The position numbers and the translations under genes are program-made. This document shows positions 1 to 9,335 of a stretch of 64,000 nucleotides of DNA, piece by piece. The notes below the pieces were generated by a model. It saw only the letters and a list, made by a program, of their open reading frames with translations. It did no database searches and had not been told where the DNA came from. Every line of letters begins with the position of its first letter. Within the stretch, counting starts at the first letter, position 1. This stretch comes from Yersinia aleksiciae (GTDB lineage Bacteria; Pseudomonadota; Gammaproteobacteria; Enterobacterales; Enterobacteriaceae). Location: contig NZ_CP011975.1 in NCBI RefSeq assembly GCF_001047675.1, positions 2,086,073 to 2,150,072 on the forward strand, in the 5' to 3' direction.

Positions 1-1538
1 GTCAGGGTTTGCCAGTCGATATTGGGGGCAGTAAAGACTTTGCCATCGACCATACGTGACACTAACTCTGAGATCGCCAGATAGCTGCTTGGCGTGCTGA
101 TCACCACGGGGCTGGCGGGTTGCGGTGCTTTGATACCCATCAGCTTCACCCCCACCGGAATATGGGTGATGCTCGGGCTGGGGATATCCCGCAGGCCGGA
201 CATCTGCATTTTATCGCCCACCAAGGCCGCCCCGTGCTCTGGCACTACCACCACCATGACCTTGCGGCCTGATTTCTCCAACTCATCCAGAAAGGTGTCC
301 AGTTGATCAAACAGGGTTTTGGCACGGGCGCGGTAATCTGCGGTCTTATTGGTGCCAACAAAGCGGTTACCATCATGTAACGGGATGATATTCATGAAGG
401 TTGCACTGCGTGCGTCGCCCCCTTTCTTCTGCTGCTCCAGCCAACGGTTCAGCAGCTCCAGATCGTTATAAATGGGCTCGCCATCGAAAGAGGCTAACTG
501 ATTACTGATGCCTTTTTGTGACATCAGCGGCGCGCGCATATTGCCGTCTTCCTGAATGTTTTGCAGATAATGACCAAACACCCCAGAGTGATCCATCATC
601 AACTGAGAAGTGAAGCCAAGTTTTGCCAGATTATCAAACAGATAGCATTGTTGATCTTGCGGCTGATACAGCTCTTTGTGTGATGACTGGCCGCAACTGG
701 CGCGTAACAGGCGGATAGAGGCTGGGCCACTGTAAGCCGTGGCGGAGTTGAAATTCTTGAACAGAATATCGAACTTCTTCCACAGTGGGTGTTGGTCCAA
801 CTGGATGGCTTCAATATCTGACCATGACAACGAACAGATATTAATCACTAGTAAATCAAAGGGCTGTGCGTCTCCCGGCAGTGAAGCGGGGAAGGTGGTG
901 TGGCGTGTTTTCTCTTGATCATAAAACGCATTCAGATAAGCCGTCAGGTTGGCATCTGTCGGGGGTACGCTGGTGACGACTGGACTACTGACTGATGCTG
1001 GCAGCCCAGTATTGGCGACGGCTGGCACTGTTGTTGCCGCCGTTTCAGCGGCAGGCGCCAGTGAAAATGCAGGCCCCGCCAAACTCGCAATATTCAGCCA
1101 AACCATGGCGGCGACGATAAAAACAGTCACTCGGATCCACTGCGAAATAAACAGGTAACCCACCAGAATCACGAAGGCCGCCCCGATCATGGCCCAGTTA
1201 ATAAAACGGCCAAATAATTCAGTTAGATAGCTGAAGCTAAAGCCGGTTAACTGTGAGCCTTGGCTCATGATGCTGCTGACACCTGGCAGCCAAGTGTCGT
1301 GATACAGCAAGCCAATCCCTATCGGGATGGCTATCCAGTGACGCCAGCGATGGACGCGATAGGCGGGGATCGGAAACAGCAGGAACGCCAGAAACACCAG
1401 ATTGGCCAGCGGATGGAAGTTCAGATAACCGAACCACAGCAGGGCAAACTTCAGCAGAAAATAGTAGTTCCATAGGCCAAGGCCGCGCCAATAGCCCCAT
1501 GGACTCTGCGATTCTTGCTGCTTATTTTTTGCATTCAT
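1..1538 (-). CDS. bcsG: BcsG, cellulose phosphoethanolamine transferase (3' end cut by window)
   Basis: BcsG is the inner-membrane enzyme that transfers phosphoethanolamine from phospholipid to nascent cellulose in enterobacterial class II bcs systems. About 512 codons are visible. The N-terminus (MNAKNKQQES) is followed by several hydrophobic segments in roughly residues 20-165. A periplasmic alkaline-phosphatase-superfamily domain follows, with the YSGPASIRLLRASCGQ stretch that holds the nucleophilic Ser in E. coli BcsG, and VVPEHGAAL near the visible end. The start is the ATG at 1538, just downstream of bcsF in the order bcsE-bcsF-bcsG. The C-terminal few dozen residues lie outside the window, so integrity of the end cannot be judged. 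Confidence 0.96.
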   Translation of the reverse strand, partial: MNAKNKQQESQSPWGYWRGLGLWNYYFLLKFALLWFGYLNFHPLANLVFLAFLLFPIPAYRVHRWRHWIAIPIGIGLLYHDTWLPGVSSIMSQGSQLTGFSFSYLTELFGRFINWAMIGAAFVILVGYLFISQWIRVTVFIVAAMVWLNIASLAGPAFSLAPAAETAATTVPAVANTGLPASVSSPVVTSVPPTDANLTAYLNAFYDQEKTRHTTFPASLPGDAQPFDLLVINICSLSWSDIEAIQLDQHPLWKKFDILFKNFNSATAYSGPASIRLLRASCGQSSHKELYQPQDQQCYLFDNLAKLGFTSQLMMDHSGVFGHYLQNIQEDGNMRAPLMSQKGISNQLASFDGEPIYNDLELLNRWLEQQKKGGDARSATFMNIIPLHDGNRFVGTNKTADYRARAKTLFDQLDTFLDELEKSGRKVMVVVVPEHGAALVGDKMQMSGLRDIPSPSITHIPVGVKLMGIKAPQPASPVVISTPSSYLAISELVSRMVDGKVFTAPNIDWQTL

Positions 1539-1540
1539 GG

Positions 1541-1729
1541 TTATTTCTTAGTCTGTGAGATGGAGCCATCGCGCGACCAGACCCCTGCTGATTTTAAGTC
1601 GCGCGCGGATAAGAACAGATGCTGCTTTCTCTCCCACCACTGGGGAAACCAGCGGTGGGCCACATAACCCAGCGGGAAGAAAATCACCGCACCGAGCAGC
1701 AGGATTTGCCAGATATCGTTGAGATTCAT
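1541..1729 (-). CDS. bcsF: BcsF, small membrane subunit of cellulose machinery
   Basis: A 62-residue protein with a single hydrophobic helix (about residues 6-25, IWQILLLGAVIFFPLGYVAH) and a basic, Trp-rich cytosolic tail. In E. coli BcsF is a short inner-membrane protein that works with BcsE and BcsG in phosphoethanolamine cellulose production. It begins 4 nt inside the 3' end of bcsE and stops 2 nt before the bcsG start, so the three are translationally packed. Length and position match the family; the short sequence itself carries few diagnostic motifs. Confidence 0.9.
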   Translation of the reverse strand: MNLNDIWQILLLGAVIFFPLGYVAHRWFPQWWERKQHLFLSARDLKSAGVWSRDGSISQTKK

Positions 1730-3282
1730 GGGGCTACCTCCTTGTTATGGCTGATCTTGAGTGTCACAGGGACGGGAACACGCCGAGCGGCTTCCGGCTG
1801 CTCAACTGCGCCAGCGTCTTGCGTATAGGCTTTTCTCGCTCCGGCCGTTTGCCCTGCATCGGGGGTATTCATCCGGTTAATCTCATAGATAATGTCCTGA
1901 TCCTGATACCACACCAGCTGATTACTGAAGACTTCAGCCACTGGCAACCGGAAGATATGGTTCAGTGCGGTATCTAAGTCATTGACCCGGCAAGTAGAAA
2001 GAAACAGTAGCAAGCGATTGTTCGCCACGGTCACCACATCACCATAGCGGCGCAGATGACACAATGTCAGCGCTTGCCGCGCCTGTAGCCCCGGCACTGC
2101 CCGCAGCGCCACCAAGACGCCTTTGCCATTTTCGGGCAGCAGGGTGTTGTTCATCAGTTGCAATACGGACTGGCAGAACTCGGCGGGGGGCAGATACCCT
2201 TTGAGCTGAAGAGGGCGCAATGCGTCCAGTAAGGTATTGATATCTTGGGGGACATGACGCGAGAAACGCTGCCCCTGAATGCCCTCAAGCATGGTCAGAA
2301 AGCGGGACAAGGGCGCAACGTGAGGCACAATCAGATTGGCCCCACAGGCCAACAGCAGGCGCTCATCGCTATACCGTAGGCTGGCGTGCATTTCGCGCAC
2401 CACAATTTTTATGGCATCGCCACGTTGACGGCGTATGTTGTGGATCTGATGCGCCATTTCATCAATTTGCTCACTCTGATTGAGGGCAAAAATCAAAGTA
2501 GCGGCATGGGCGTTCATTGCCCGCTGGGCCAGTGCTGCATTGCTCTCCAGCAGTTGCCAATGTGTGGAAAGTGGTGGCGCGCCTTCCAGAATGTGGGTTT
2601 CGGCCAGATAGAGATGCTCATCATTACGTGACTGTGGCAGCACTTGCTGGACTTCATCCGCCATACTCCAGCCTTGCTCATCCGCATCCAGCAGCACGAG
2701 CTGATTGGCGGTCACCCCTTTGGCGGTGCTCCACCAAGAGACCACATACTGCGCATTATCTTGCTGCCATTGCAGACTGGCGAGTCCTTGCAGGTAACGA
2801 TGCTGACTAACTAATTGATTTTTAATTTTATTTACGCCGGTGCCGTGGCAAAGCACGATCAATGCGCACTGCTGTGCATCCAGCCATTGCTGAATCTGCT
2901 GTAGCCACTGCTGCATCTCTTCACTGGTGTGGGTTTGCCAGAGAGTGGCAGGGGCTAACAGTATAAACAGGCGCTGTTGTGGTCGTAGCGAACGCATTAA
3001 ATCACCGGTTAAATGCCGCAAGGCGTTTCTTTGAGCAGGTAACGTAAATAGCGGTAATTTAGCGGGGCCATAATCCATAATATTGTTCAGTATTTGCTCA
3101 GGTTTTACGCCTGAGCAAATCAATGCTGCCCGAGTATTTTCAGGTTGATGACGAATTATTTGCTGACAAAATAAGTGGGCATCAATTTGACGTTCAATAT
3201 TGACCCAATAGAACCCAGGCGCCTGTATTACGGCTAATTCATCCCAAATTTTTCGAACACCTAATGAGAAAGATTGCGACAT
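1726..3282 (-). CDS. bcsE: BcsE, c-di-GMP-binding cellulose biosynthesis regulator
   Basis: BcsE is a cytosolic c-di-GMP receptor (GIL domain) needed for maximal cellulose synthesis; it contacts BcsQR and BcsF at the inner membrane. The chosen start is the ATG at 3282 (MSQSFSLGVRKIWDEL), which aligns with the E. coli N-terminus. A TTG 57 nt upstream would add 19 unrelated residues. The protein is about 518 aa, close to the family length. It is the first gene of a minus-strand bcsEFG operon divergent from bcsR, with the shared regulatory region at 3283-3477. The C-terminal tail (about residues 475-518) is low-complexity and probably disordered. Confidence 0.95.
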   Translation of the reverse strand: MSQSFSLGVRKIWDELAVIQAPGFYWVNIERQIDAHLFCQQIIRHQPENTRAALICSGVKPEQILNNIMDYGPAKLPLFTLPAQRNALRHLTGDLMRSLRPQQRLFILLAPATLWQTHTSEEMQQWLQQIQQWLDAQQCALIVLCHGTGVNKIKNQLVSQHRYLQGLASLQWQQDNAQYVVSWWSTAKGVTANQLVLLDADEQGWSMADEVQQVLPQSRNDEHLYLAETHILEGAPPLSTHWQLLESNAALAQRAMNAHAATLIFALNQSEQIDEMAHQIHNIRRQRGDAIKIVVREMHASLRYSDERLLLACGANLIVPHVAPLSRFLTMLEGIQGQRFSRHVPQDINTLLDALRPLQLKGYLPPAEFCQSVLQLMNNTLLPENGKGVLVALRAVPGLQARQALTLCHLRRYGDVVTVANNRLLLFLSTCRVNDLDTALNHIFRLPVAEVFSNQLVWYQDQDIIYEINRMNTPDAGQTAGARKAYTQDAGAVEQPEAARRVPVPVTLKISHNKEVAP

Positions 3283-3477
3283 AGATTCTTTATCTTCTTT
3301 CGTAAAAGTGCTATCAGGCCAATCACTGGATAAATTCAAAGAACAATCGTAACATTACAGCTAGTATTAACCAACGACCTTACCTTGATATTAATCTAAG
3401 ACTCATCCTACGGGAGAAAGTATACTCTCTATACTAATAGACTTAATTAATATTGCCTATTTTCTGATGGCGGAAAA
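3283..3477. promoter_or_regulatory. Divergent bcsE/bcsR promoter region
   Basis: A 195-bp AT-rich region separates the divergent bcsEFG and bcsRQABZC operons. Two tandem TATACT hexamers lie at 3421-3426 and 3430-3435, about 45-55 nt before the bcsR ATG, and look like -10 elements for the plus-strand operon. No convincing -35 at 17-nt spacing was found, as would be expected of an activator- or RpoS-dependent promoter; that reading is inference. No operator was recognised. Confidence 0.35.
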
Positions 3478-3669
3478 ATGAAAACTATAATAAATCGATT
3501 TCATGAAAAAACGTCACTTGAAGCTCAGGATGATCTCTTTGCCTTAATTCAGGCTTTTTCGTTACCTAAGTTAAGTTATATCGACATTGTTCGTCAGGAA
3601 CGATTAGCCCAAATGATGGCCCGCTGGCCATTGCTCGCTGAGCTAGCGCAATCCTCAGGGAGTGAATAA
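3478..3669 (+). CDS. bcsR: BcsR, small cellulose synthase accessory protein
   Basis: A 63-residue cytosolic protein (formerly YhjR) that forms a complex with BcsQ and, with BcsE, stabilises the cellulose synthase. The sequence shows the family core LPKLSYIDIVRQERL around residues 29-44 followed by an amphipathic C-terminal helix. It starts the plus-strand operon and ends 3 nt before bcsQ, implying coupled translation. Size and location match BcsR of E. coli and other class II bcs loci. Confidence 0.93.
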   Translation: MKTIINRFHEKTSLEAQDDLFALIQAFSLPKLSYIDIVRQERLAQMMARWPLLAELAQSSGSE

Positions 3670-3672
3670 GTT

Positions 3673-4410
3673 ATGCCGGTATTGGCATTACAAGGTGTAA
3701 GAGGGGGCATTGGCACCACATCCGTCGCCGCTGCACTGGCCTGGGCGCTACATCAATTGGATGAGTCGGTGTTGGTGATTGATTTTTCAGCGGATAACTT
3801 ACTGCGATTGCATTTCAACATGCCTTTTGCGCAATCCCGTGGTTGGGCTAGAGCTGAAATCGACGGTGAGGGCTGGCAACAGGGGGCGATGCGCTATCTC
3901 GAGGGACTGGATTTTTTGCCATTTGGTGAATTAACTCAGGCGGAAACCGAACAGCTGAATGCTTCCTTGCAGCAACAGCCCAGCCAATGGCAGCAAAATC
4001 TTTCTGCGCTGCGCACCCGTGGGGCCTATCGCTGGATTTTGTTGGATATTCCGGCGGGCGACAGCCTATTAACCCATCAGGCACTGGCGTTAGCGGATCA
4101 AGTCTTCGTCCTGCTCCATGCCGATGCCAACTGCCATACTCGCCTACATCAGCAAAATCTACCAGTTGGATGCCACTTCTTGCTGAATCAGTTCACTGCC
4201 AGCAGCCGCTTGCAGCAGGATTTACATCAGCTTTGGCTACAAAGTCTGGATACTTTATTACCGATATTTATTCATCGCGATGAAGCGATGGCGGAAGCCT
4301 TGGCCGCCAAGCAACCATTGGGGGAGTACAGCGCACAAAGTTTGGCGTCGGAAGAGATGGTGACACTGGCGAATTGGTGCTTGATTAACGTTGCGGATCG
4401 CGGCCTATGA
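3673..4410 (+). CDS. bcsQ: BcsQ, ParA/MinD-like ATPase of cellulose synthesis
   Basis: A SIMIBI-class ATPase that, with BcsR, is required for assembly and polar positioning of the cellulose machine. The N-terminal P-loop reads GVRGGIGTTS (residues 8-17): as in E. coli BcsQ it departs from the usual deviant Walker A, with Arg replacing the signature Lys and Thr replacing the P-loop Lys. LLDIPAG is the Walker B region. The protein is 245 aa, full length for the family and with no stop in frame, unlike the nonsense-mutated bcsQ of some E. coli K-12 strains. Its TGA overlaps the bcsA ATG by 4 nt. Confidence 0.95.
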   Translation: MPVLALQGVRGGIGTTSVAAALAWALHQLDESVLVIDFSADNLLRLHFNMPFAQSRGWARAEIDGEGWQQGAMRYLEGLDFLPFGELTQAETEQLNASLQQQPSQWQQNLSALRTRGAYRWILLDIPAGDSLLTHQALALADQVFVLLHADANCHTRLHQQNLPVGCHFLLNQFTASSRLQQDLHQLWLQSLDTLLPIFIHRDEAMAEALAAKQPLGEYSAQSLASEEMVTLANWCLINVADRGL

Positions 4411-7031
4411 ATCGCCTGATGCGGATGCTATTTATCACCCCAATTTATCAGGGGATGCGCCGCCGCTACCATCACTACATGCAGCAAGGCTGCACTGTGC
4501 TCACCGCACTCCTCACCACGCTGGCACTGCCGCTGTGCTGGATCTTCCTGCGCCTGGAGTCCCCCTGTTGGCAGCAGGTGATACAACACCGCACCTACTG
4601 GTTCCCACAAATTTCCCCCCATCGCCCACGGTTGGGGGATGGTTTACGTTATCTGCTGCAAGGGCTCTGGTTGCTATTAGTCCGCCCACAATCGAATCGC
4701 GAGAAACCGCGTCAGGCGGCGGCAGGTAAGGGCTGGGTAAAAAATCGTAGGCGAGGTTACATTAGCTGGCTAGGCAGTGCCCCGGAGCGCTTCCAACTCC
4801 AGCGGATCGAGCAATCAGCGATGACGCGATTAAGTCGGCTCTCCCGCCGTACTCGCCGTATCCTGTTTATTATCTTGGGTATTTTTACGGGTATTCTGGC
4901 GCTGCTGTGCATCTCGCAGCCGTTTGGCATGATGGCGCAATTTGTCTTTGTGCTGCTGCTGTGGGCCATTGCCATGGTGGTGCGGCGCTTGCCGGGCCGC
5001 TTACCCACGCTGATGCTGATCGTGCTGTCGCTGACGGTGTCCTGCCGCTACTTGTGGTGGCGCTACACCGAAACCCTTAACTGGGATGATCCGGTCAGTC
5101 TGGTGTGCGGATTACTGCTGCTGTTAGCTGAAACCTATGCTTGGATAGTGCTAGTGTTGGGCTATTTCCAGACGATTTGGCCGTTAAACCGCCAGCCAGT
5201 GCCGATGCCGGAAGATATCACGCGCTGGCCCACTATTGATTTGATGATTCCGACCTACAACGAAGATCTCGGCGTGGTAAAACCGACGGTGTATGCCGCG
5301 TTGGGTATTGATTGGCCGAAAGATAAAATCAATATCTACATTCTGGATGATGGTAATCGGCCCGCGTTTAAAGCCTTCGCGGCGGAAGTGGGGGTTCGCT
5401 ATATTGCACGGCCTACCCACGAGCACGCGAAAGCCGGTAACATCAACAATGCGCTGAAGCAGGCCACCGGCGAATTTGTCGCTATTTTTGACTGCGACCA
5501 CGTGCCAACCCGCTCTTTCCTGCAATTGACCATGGGCTGGTTCTTCAAAGACAAAAAGCTGGGCATGATTCAGACGCCGCATCACTTCTTCTCCCCGGAC
5601 CCTTTTGAGCGCAATTTAGGGCGTTTCCGTCAGACGCCAAACGAAGGCACGCTGTTCTACGGCTTGGTGCAAGACGGTAACGACATGTGGGATGCCACCT
5701 TCTTCTGCGGTTCTTGTGCCGTGCTACGCCGCAGCGCACTGGATGTCATCGGTGGTATTGCGGTGGAAACGGTCACCGAAGATGCCCACACCTCATTGCG
5801 CCTGCACCGTCAGGGCTACACTTCGGCCTATATTCGCATTCCGCAGGCCGCGGGACTGGCGACGGAGAGCTTATCGGCCCATATCGGGCAGCGCATCCGC
5901 TGGGCGCGTGGCATGGTGCAGATCTTCCGGCTGGATAACCCGCTGTTTGGCAAAGGGCTAAAATTCGTCCAGCGCTTATGCTACGCCAACGCCATGTTGC
6001 ACTTTTTGGCCGGAATTCCACGGCTGATCTTCCTCACCGCCCCGCTGGCCTTTCTGCTGCTCCATGCCTACATCATCTTTGCGCCCGCCTTGGCAATTGC
6101 GCTCTATGTGCTGCCACACATGATCCACGCCAGCCTGACCAACTCCCGCCTACAGGGCAAATACCGCCATTCATTCTGGAGTGAAATCTACGAAACGGTA
6201 CTGGCCTGGTATATCGCCCGCCCGACCACCGTGGCGCTGCTCAACCCGCACAAAGGCACCTTTAACGTGACAGCGAAAGGGGGGCTGGTGGCGAAGCAAC
6301 ATGTGGATTGGGTGATCACCCGCCCTTACATGGTGCTCGTGCTGCTGAATCTGGCGGGGTTGATTGCCGGCTTGTGGCGCTTGGGTTACGGCCCCACCAC
6401 TGAAATCATGACCGTGGTAATCAGTCTGGTATGGGTCATTTATAACATGACGATTTTAGGTGGCGCAGTGGCGGTGGCGGTGGAAGCCAAGCAAGTACGC
6501 CAGTCACACCGCGTTGAAATTGCCATGCCCGCTGCCGTGGCTCGCACGGATGGACATCTCTTCTCCTGCACTCTGCGCGACTATTCCGACGGTGGCGTTG
6601 GGATTGAGATGCGCGAAGCCGGATTGCTGAAAGAGGGTGAAGCGGTGCATTTACTGCTGAAACGGGGCGCGCAGGAGTACACCTTCCCCTGTGAAGTGAC
6701 GCGCGCTTTTGGCACCAAAGTCGGGATGCGCATGCATCAGCTGACCTTGGCGCAACATATTGATTTTATACAGTGTACCTTTGCTCGCGCCGATACCTGG
6801 GCGCTGTGGCAGGATGGCTTCCCAGAAGACAAACCCATTGAGAGCTTGCGTGATGTACTGGCGCTGGGCTTTAGGGGCTATGTCCGTATGGCCAGCTACG
6901 CGCCGCCGATCATTCGAAATTTCTTGATTGGATTGACCTCACTAATTGCTTGGATTGCGTCATTTGTTCCTCATGGCGTAGACAAAAATCAGGCTCCGAG
7001 TCGCCAAAGCCAGACAGTGGCCCAACATTGA
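4407..7031 (+). CDS. bcsA: BcsA, cellulose synthase catalytic subunit (UDP-forming)
   Basis: Inner-membrane family-2 glycosyltransferase that polymerises UDP-glucose into beta-1,4-glucan and extrudes it. The 874-aa protein has an N-terminal extension with hydrophobic segments, then the GT domain with DDG at D314, FDCDH (D362, D364), TED (D459) and QRIRW (495-499). These are the substrate, metal, catalytic-base and acceptor motifs. More TM helices follow, then a C-terminal PilZ domain with RQSHR at 698-702 and a D/NxSxGG-like YSDGGVG segment that bind c-di-GMP. All key residues are present, so activation by c-di-GMP is expected. The TGA is 7 nt before bcsB. Confidence 0.98.
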   Translation: MNRLMRMLFITPIYQGMRRRYHHYMQQGCTVLTALLTTLALPLCWIFLRLESPCWQQVIQHRTYWFPQISPHRPRLGDGLRYLLQGLWLLLVRPQSNREKPRQAAAGKGWVKNRRRGYISWLGSAPERFQLQRIEQSAMTRLSRLSRRTRRILFIILGIFTGILALLCISQPFGMMAQFVFVLLLWAIAMVVRRLPGRLPTLMLIVLSLTVSCRYLWWRYTETLNWDDPVSLVCGLLLLLAETYAWIVLVLGYFQTIWPLNRQPVPMPEDITRWPTIDLMIPTYNEDLGVVKPTVYAALGIDWPKDKINIYILDDGNRPAFKAFAAEVGVRYIARPTHEHAKAGNINNALKQATGEFVAIFDCDHVPTRSFLQLTMGWFFKDKKLGMIQTPHHFFSPDPFERNLGRFRQTPNEGTLFYGLVQDGNDMWDATFFCGSCAVLRRSALDVIGGIAVETVTEDAHTSLRLHRQGYTSAYIRIPQAAGLATESLSAHIGQRIRWARGMVQIFRLDNPLFGKGLKFVQRLCYANAMLHFLAGIPRLIFLTAPLAFLLLHAYIIFAPALAIALYVLPHMIHASLTNSRLQGKYRHSFWSEIYETVLAWYIARPTTVALLNPHKGTFNVTAKGGLVAKQHVDWVITRPYMVLVLLNLAGLIAGLWRLGYGPTTEIMTVVISLVWVIYNMTILGGAVAVAVEAKQVRQSHRVEIAMPAAVARTDGHLFSCTLRDYSDGGVGIEMREAGLLKEGEAVHLLLKRGAQEYTFPCEVTRAFGTKVGMRMHQLTLAQHIDFIQCTFARADTWALWQDGFPEDKPIESLRDVLALGFRGYVRMASYAPPIIRNFLIGLTSLIAWIASFVPHGVDKNQAPSRQSQTVAQH

Positions 7032-7038
7032 TGATGAA

Positions 7039-9330
7039 ATGATGATGAGAAAAATAACCTGGTTTACCGCACTGGCTTTGGGATTGACGCCATTCACCCA
7101 TGCCGAAACCTCCGCCACGCCGTCACCTCAATCGGCTATTGCCGCTGCGCCGACGGCGGATCTGGCCCCTGCTGTTGCACCACTCGATGTCCCGGTGCGG
7201 GATGTGCAATACACCTTTGCCAAGATTGCCCCACCGCCGGGAACTTTCTCACTGCGTGGCACCAATCCAGAAGGGGTGATTGAGTTTGGCGTGCGTAGTG
7301 ACGAAGTGGTCACTAATGCGGTGCTGAATCTTGAGTTTACGCCGTCGCCGTCGCTGATTCCGGTGGAGTCGCAGATGAAAATCTTCCTGAATGACGAACT
7401 GATGGGCGTTATCGCGATCACCAAAGAGCAGTTGGGTAAACCCACCCACATTCGGTTACCCATTGACCCGCGCTACATTAGCGATTTCAACCGCTTACGG
7501 CTGGTGTTTATCGGTCACTATCAGAATATCTGCGAAAACCCCGCCAGTAACACGCTGTGGTTGGATGTCAGTCAATCCAGCTCACTGGATCTGCGCTACC
7601 AATCGCTGCCAGTGAAAAATGATCTCTCCCACTTCCCCGAGCCCTTCTTTGATGCCAGGGATAACCGCCCACTGACCCTGCCGATAGTCTTTGCCGGCTC
7701 GCCTGATGTGGCGCAGCAGCGAGCCGCCTCTATTCTGGCGTCGTGGTTGGGGGATAAGGCACAGTGGCGGAGGCAGAACTTCCCCGTGCTCTTTAACCAG
7801 TTGCCGAGCCAGCATGGGGTGGTGTTTGCTACCAATGCGCAGCGCCCTGATTTCCTGAAAGATTACCCGCCAGCCACTGCGCCTACAGTCGAAATCATCA
7901 ATCATCCGGATAACCCCTATGTGAAGCTGCTGCTGATCTTGGGTCGCGATGACAATGACCTGATTACCGCCGCACAGGGTATCGCGCAGGGTAATATTCT
8001 GTTCCGTGGTCAGAATGTGACAGTGGATAAGGTCGAGCAACTGGCCCCGCGCCTGCCTTATGATGCGCCAAACTGGGTACGCACTGACCGGCCGATGACC
8101 TTTGCTGAATTGCAGCAATATCCCGATCAACTGCAAACCACCGGATTACTGCCACCGCCTATCTCACTGTCGATGAACCTACCACCGGACTTATTCCTGA
8201 TCCGCAGTGCCGGTATTGATATGCGCTTGAAATACCGCTACACCTCAACGCGCTTGATGGATGGTTCCCGCCTAAGTATCAGCCTGAACAATCAATTTGT
8301 GCAGGACTACCCGCTATCACCGAATCAACCAGAAGATAGCCAGATCCTGCGCCTGTCACTGCTACAGGGCTTACAGGACGCGGCAAAAAGGCTGACTATT
8401 CCTGCACTGAAATTGGGTGAAACCAACCAACTGCGCTTTGATTTTGACTACAGCACCTTGCTGGCGAGCGGTGCCGCGGGGCGATGCGAAACCTACTCCA
8501 CCGCGCCGAATCACGCGGTGATTGATGGCAGCTCCACCATCGATTTCTCCGGCTATCGCCACTTTATGGAGATGCCAAATCTGCGGGCGTTTGCCAATGC
8601 AGGCTTCCCATTCAGCCGCATGGCGGATCTCTCTGAAACGCTGGTGTTGATGCCGCCAAAACCTGCGCCGTCACAGATAACCACGCTACTCAACACCCTA
8701 GGGAATATTGGGGCGCAGCTAGGTTATCCGGCCGTGGGCATCCGCATCACCGATGACTGGTCACAAGCGAAAAACCAAGATGCCGACCTGCTGATTATCG
8801 GCACCATCCCGCCAGAACTGCGGGGTGACCAGCAGATTAACTTGCTGGTGGATCAAACCCAAAGCTGGGTGAAAATGCCCAATCGTCAAACCGGCTTGCC
8901 GAGCATGATGACACCCGCATCAGATTGGGTCGCAGACAGCAAAGCGACAGTCAACTCGGAAGGGGCGATGTCGGCGATTATTGGCGTACAATCACCAAAC
9001 TTCTCGCAGCGCAGTATTGTGGCGCTCTTGGCCGACAGCCCCCGCGGCTATGATTTGCTAAATAATGCCCTGCTAGATACCGGTAAACGCGCGGCGATAT
9101 TTGGCTCAGTGGCGGTTATCCGTGAGTCGGGCGTGAATAGCCTGCGGGTCGGCGACACCTATGATGTCGGCCACTTACCTTGGTGGGAACGTATCTGGCA
9201 CACCCTATCCACCCATCCGGTGGTACTGGCGGGGATGGCGGTGCTGGTGGTGGTTATCGCCGCCATGATGGCTTGGCGCTTGTTACGGGTGATCAGTCGC
9301 CGCCGCTTATCACCTGATGAGAGGGATTAA
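7039..9330 (+). CDS. bcsB: BcsB, periplasmic cellulose synthase subunit
   Basis: Membrane-anchored periplasmic partner of BcsA that guides the emerging glucan and is needed for catalysis. An N-terminal signal sequence (MMMRKITWFTALALGLTPFTHA) is followed by a Pro/Ala-rich linker, then jelly-roll carbohydrate-binding and flavodoxin-like segments. A C-terminal TM helix lies near residues 733-752, followed by a basic tail (ISRRRLSPDERD). The 763-aa length fits. Three in-frame ATGs in a row start the gene; the first was taken. It stops 5 nt before bcsZ. Confidence 0.96.
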   Translation: MMMRKITWFTALALGLTPFTHAETSATPSPQSAIAAAPTADLAPAVAPLDVPVRDVQYTFAKIAPPPGTFSLRGTNPEGVIEFGVRSDEVVTNAVLNLEFTPSPSLIPVESQMKIFLNDELMGVIAITKEQLGKPTHIRLPIDPRYISDFNRLRLVFIGHYQNICENPASNTLWLDVSQSSSLDLRYQSLPVKNDLSHFPEPFFDARDNRPLTLPIVFAGSPDVAQQRAASILASWLGDKAQWRRQNFPVLFNQLPSQHGVVFATNAQRPDFLKDYPPATAPTVEIINHPDNPYVKLLLILGRDDNDLITAAQGIAQGNILFRGQNVTVDKVEQLAPRLPYDAPNWVRTDRPMTFAELQQYPDQLQTTGLLPPPISLSMNLPPDLFLIRSAGIDMRLKYRYTSTRLMDGSRLSISLNNQFVQDYPLSPNQPEDSQILRLSLLQGLQDAAKRLTIPALKLGETNQLRFDFDYSTLLASGAAGRCETYSTAPNHAVIDGSSTIDFSGYRHFMEMPNLRAFANAGFPFSRMADLSETLVLMPPKPAPSQITTLLNTLGNIGAQLGYPAVGIRITDDWSQAKNQDADLLIIGTIPPELRGDQQINLLVDQTQSWVKMPNRQTGLPSMMTPASDWVADSKATVNSEGAMSAIIGVQSPNFSQRSIVALLADSPRGYDLLNNALLDTGKRAAIFGSVAVIRESGVNSLRVGDTYDVGHLPWWERIWHTLSTHPVVLAGMAVLVVVIAAMMAWRLLRVISRRRLSPDERD

Positions 9331-9335
9331 CGCTG

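Noticed and set aside
3283..3339. TTG-initiated longer BcsE
   Set aside because: The extra 19 residues do not align with BcsE and the ATG at 3282 matches the family N-terminus.
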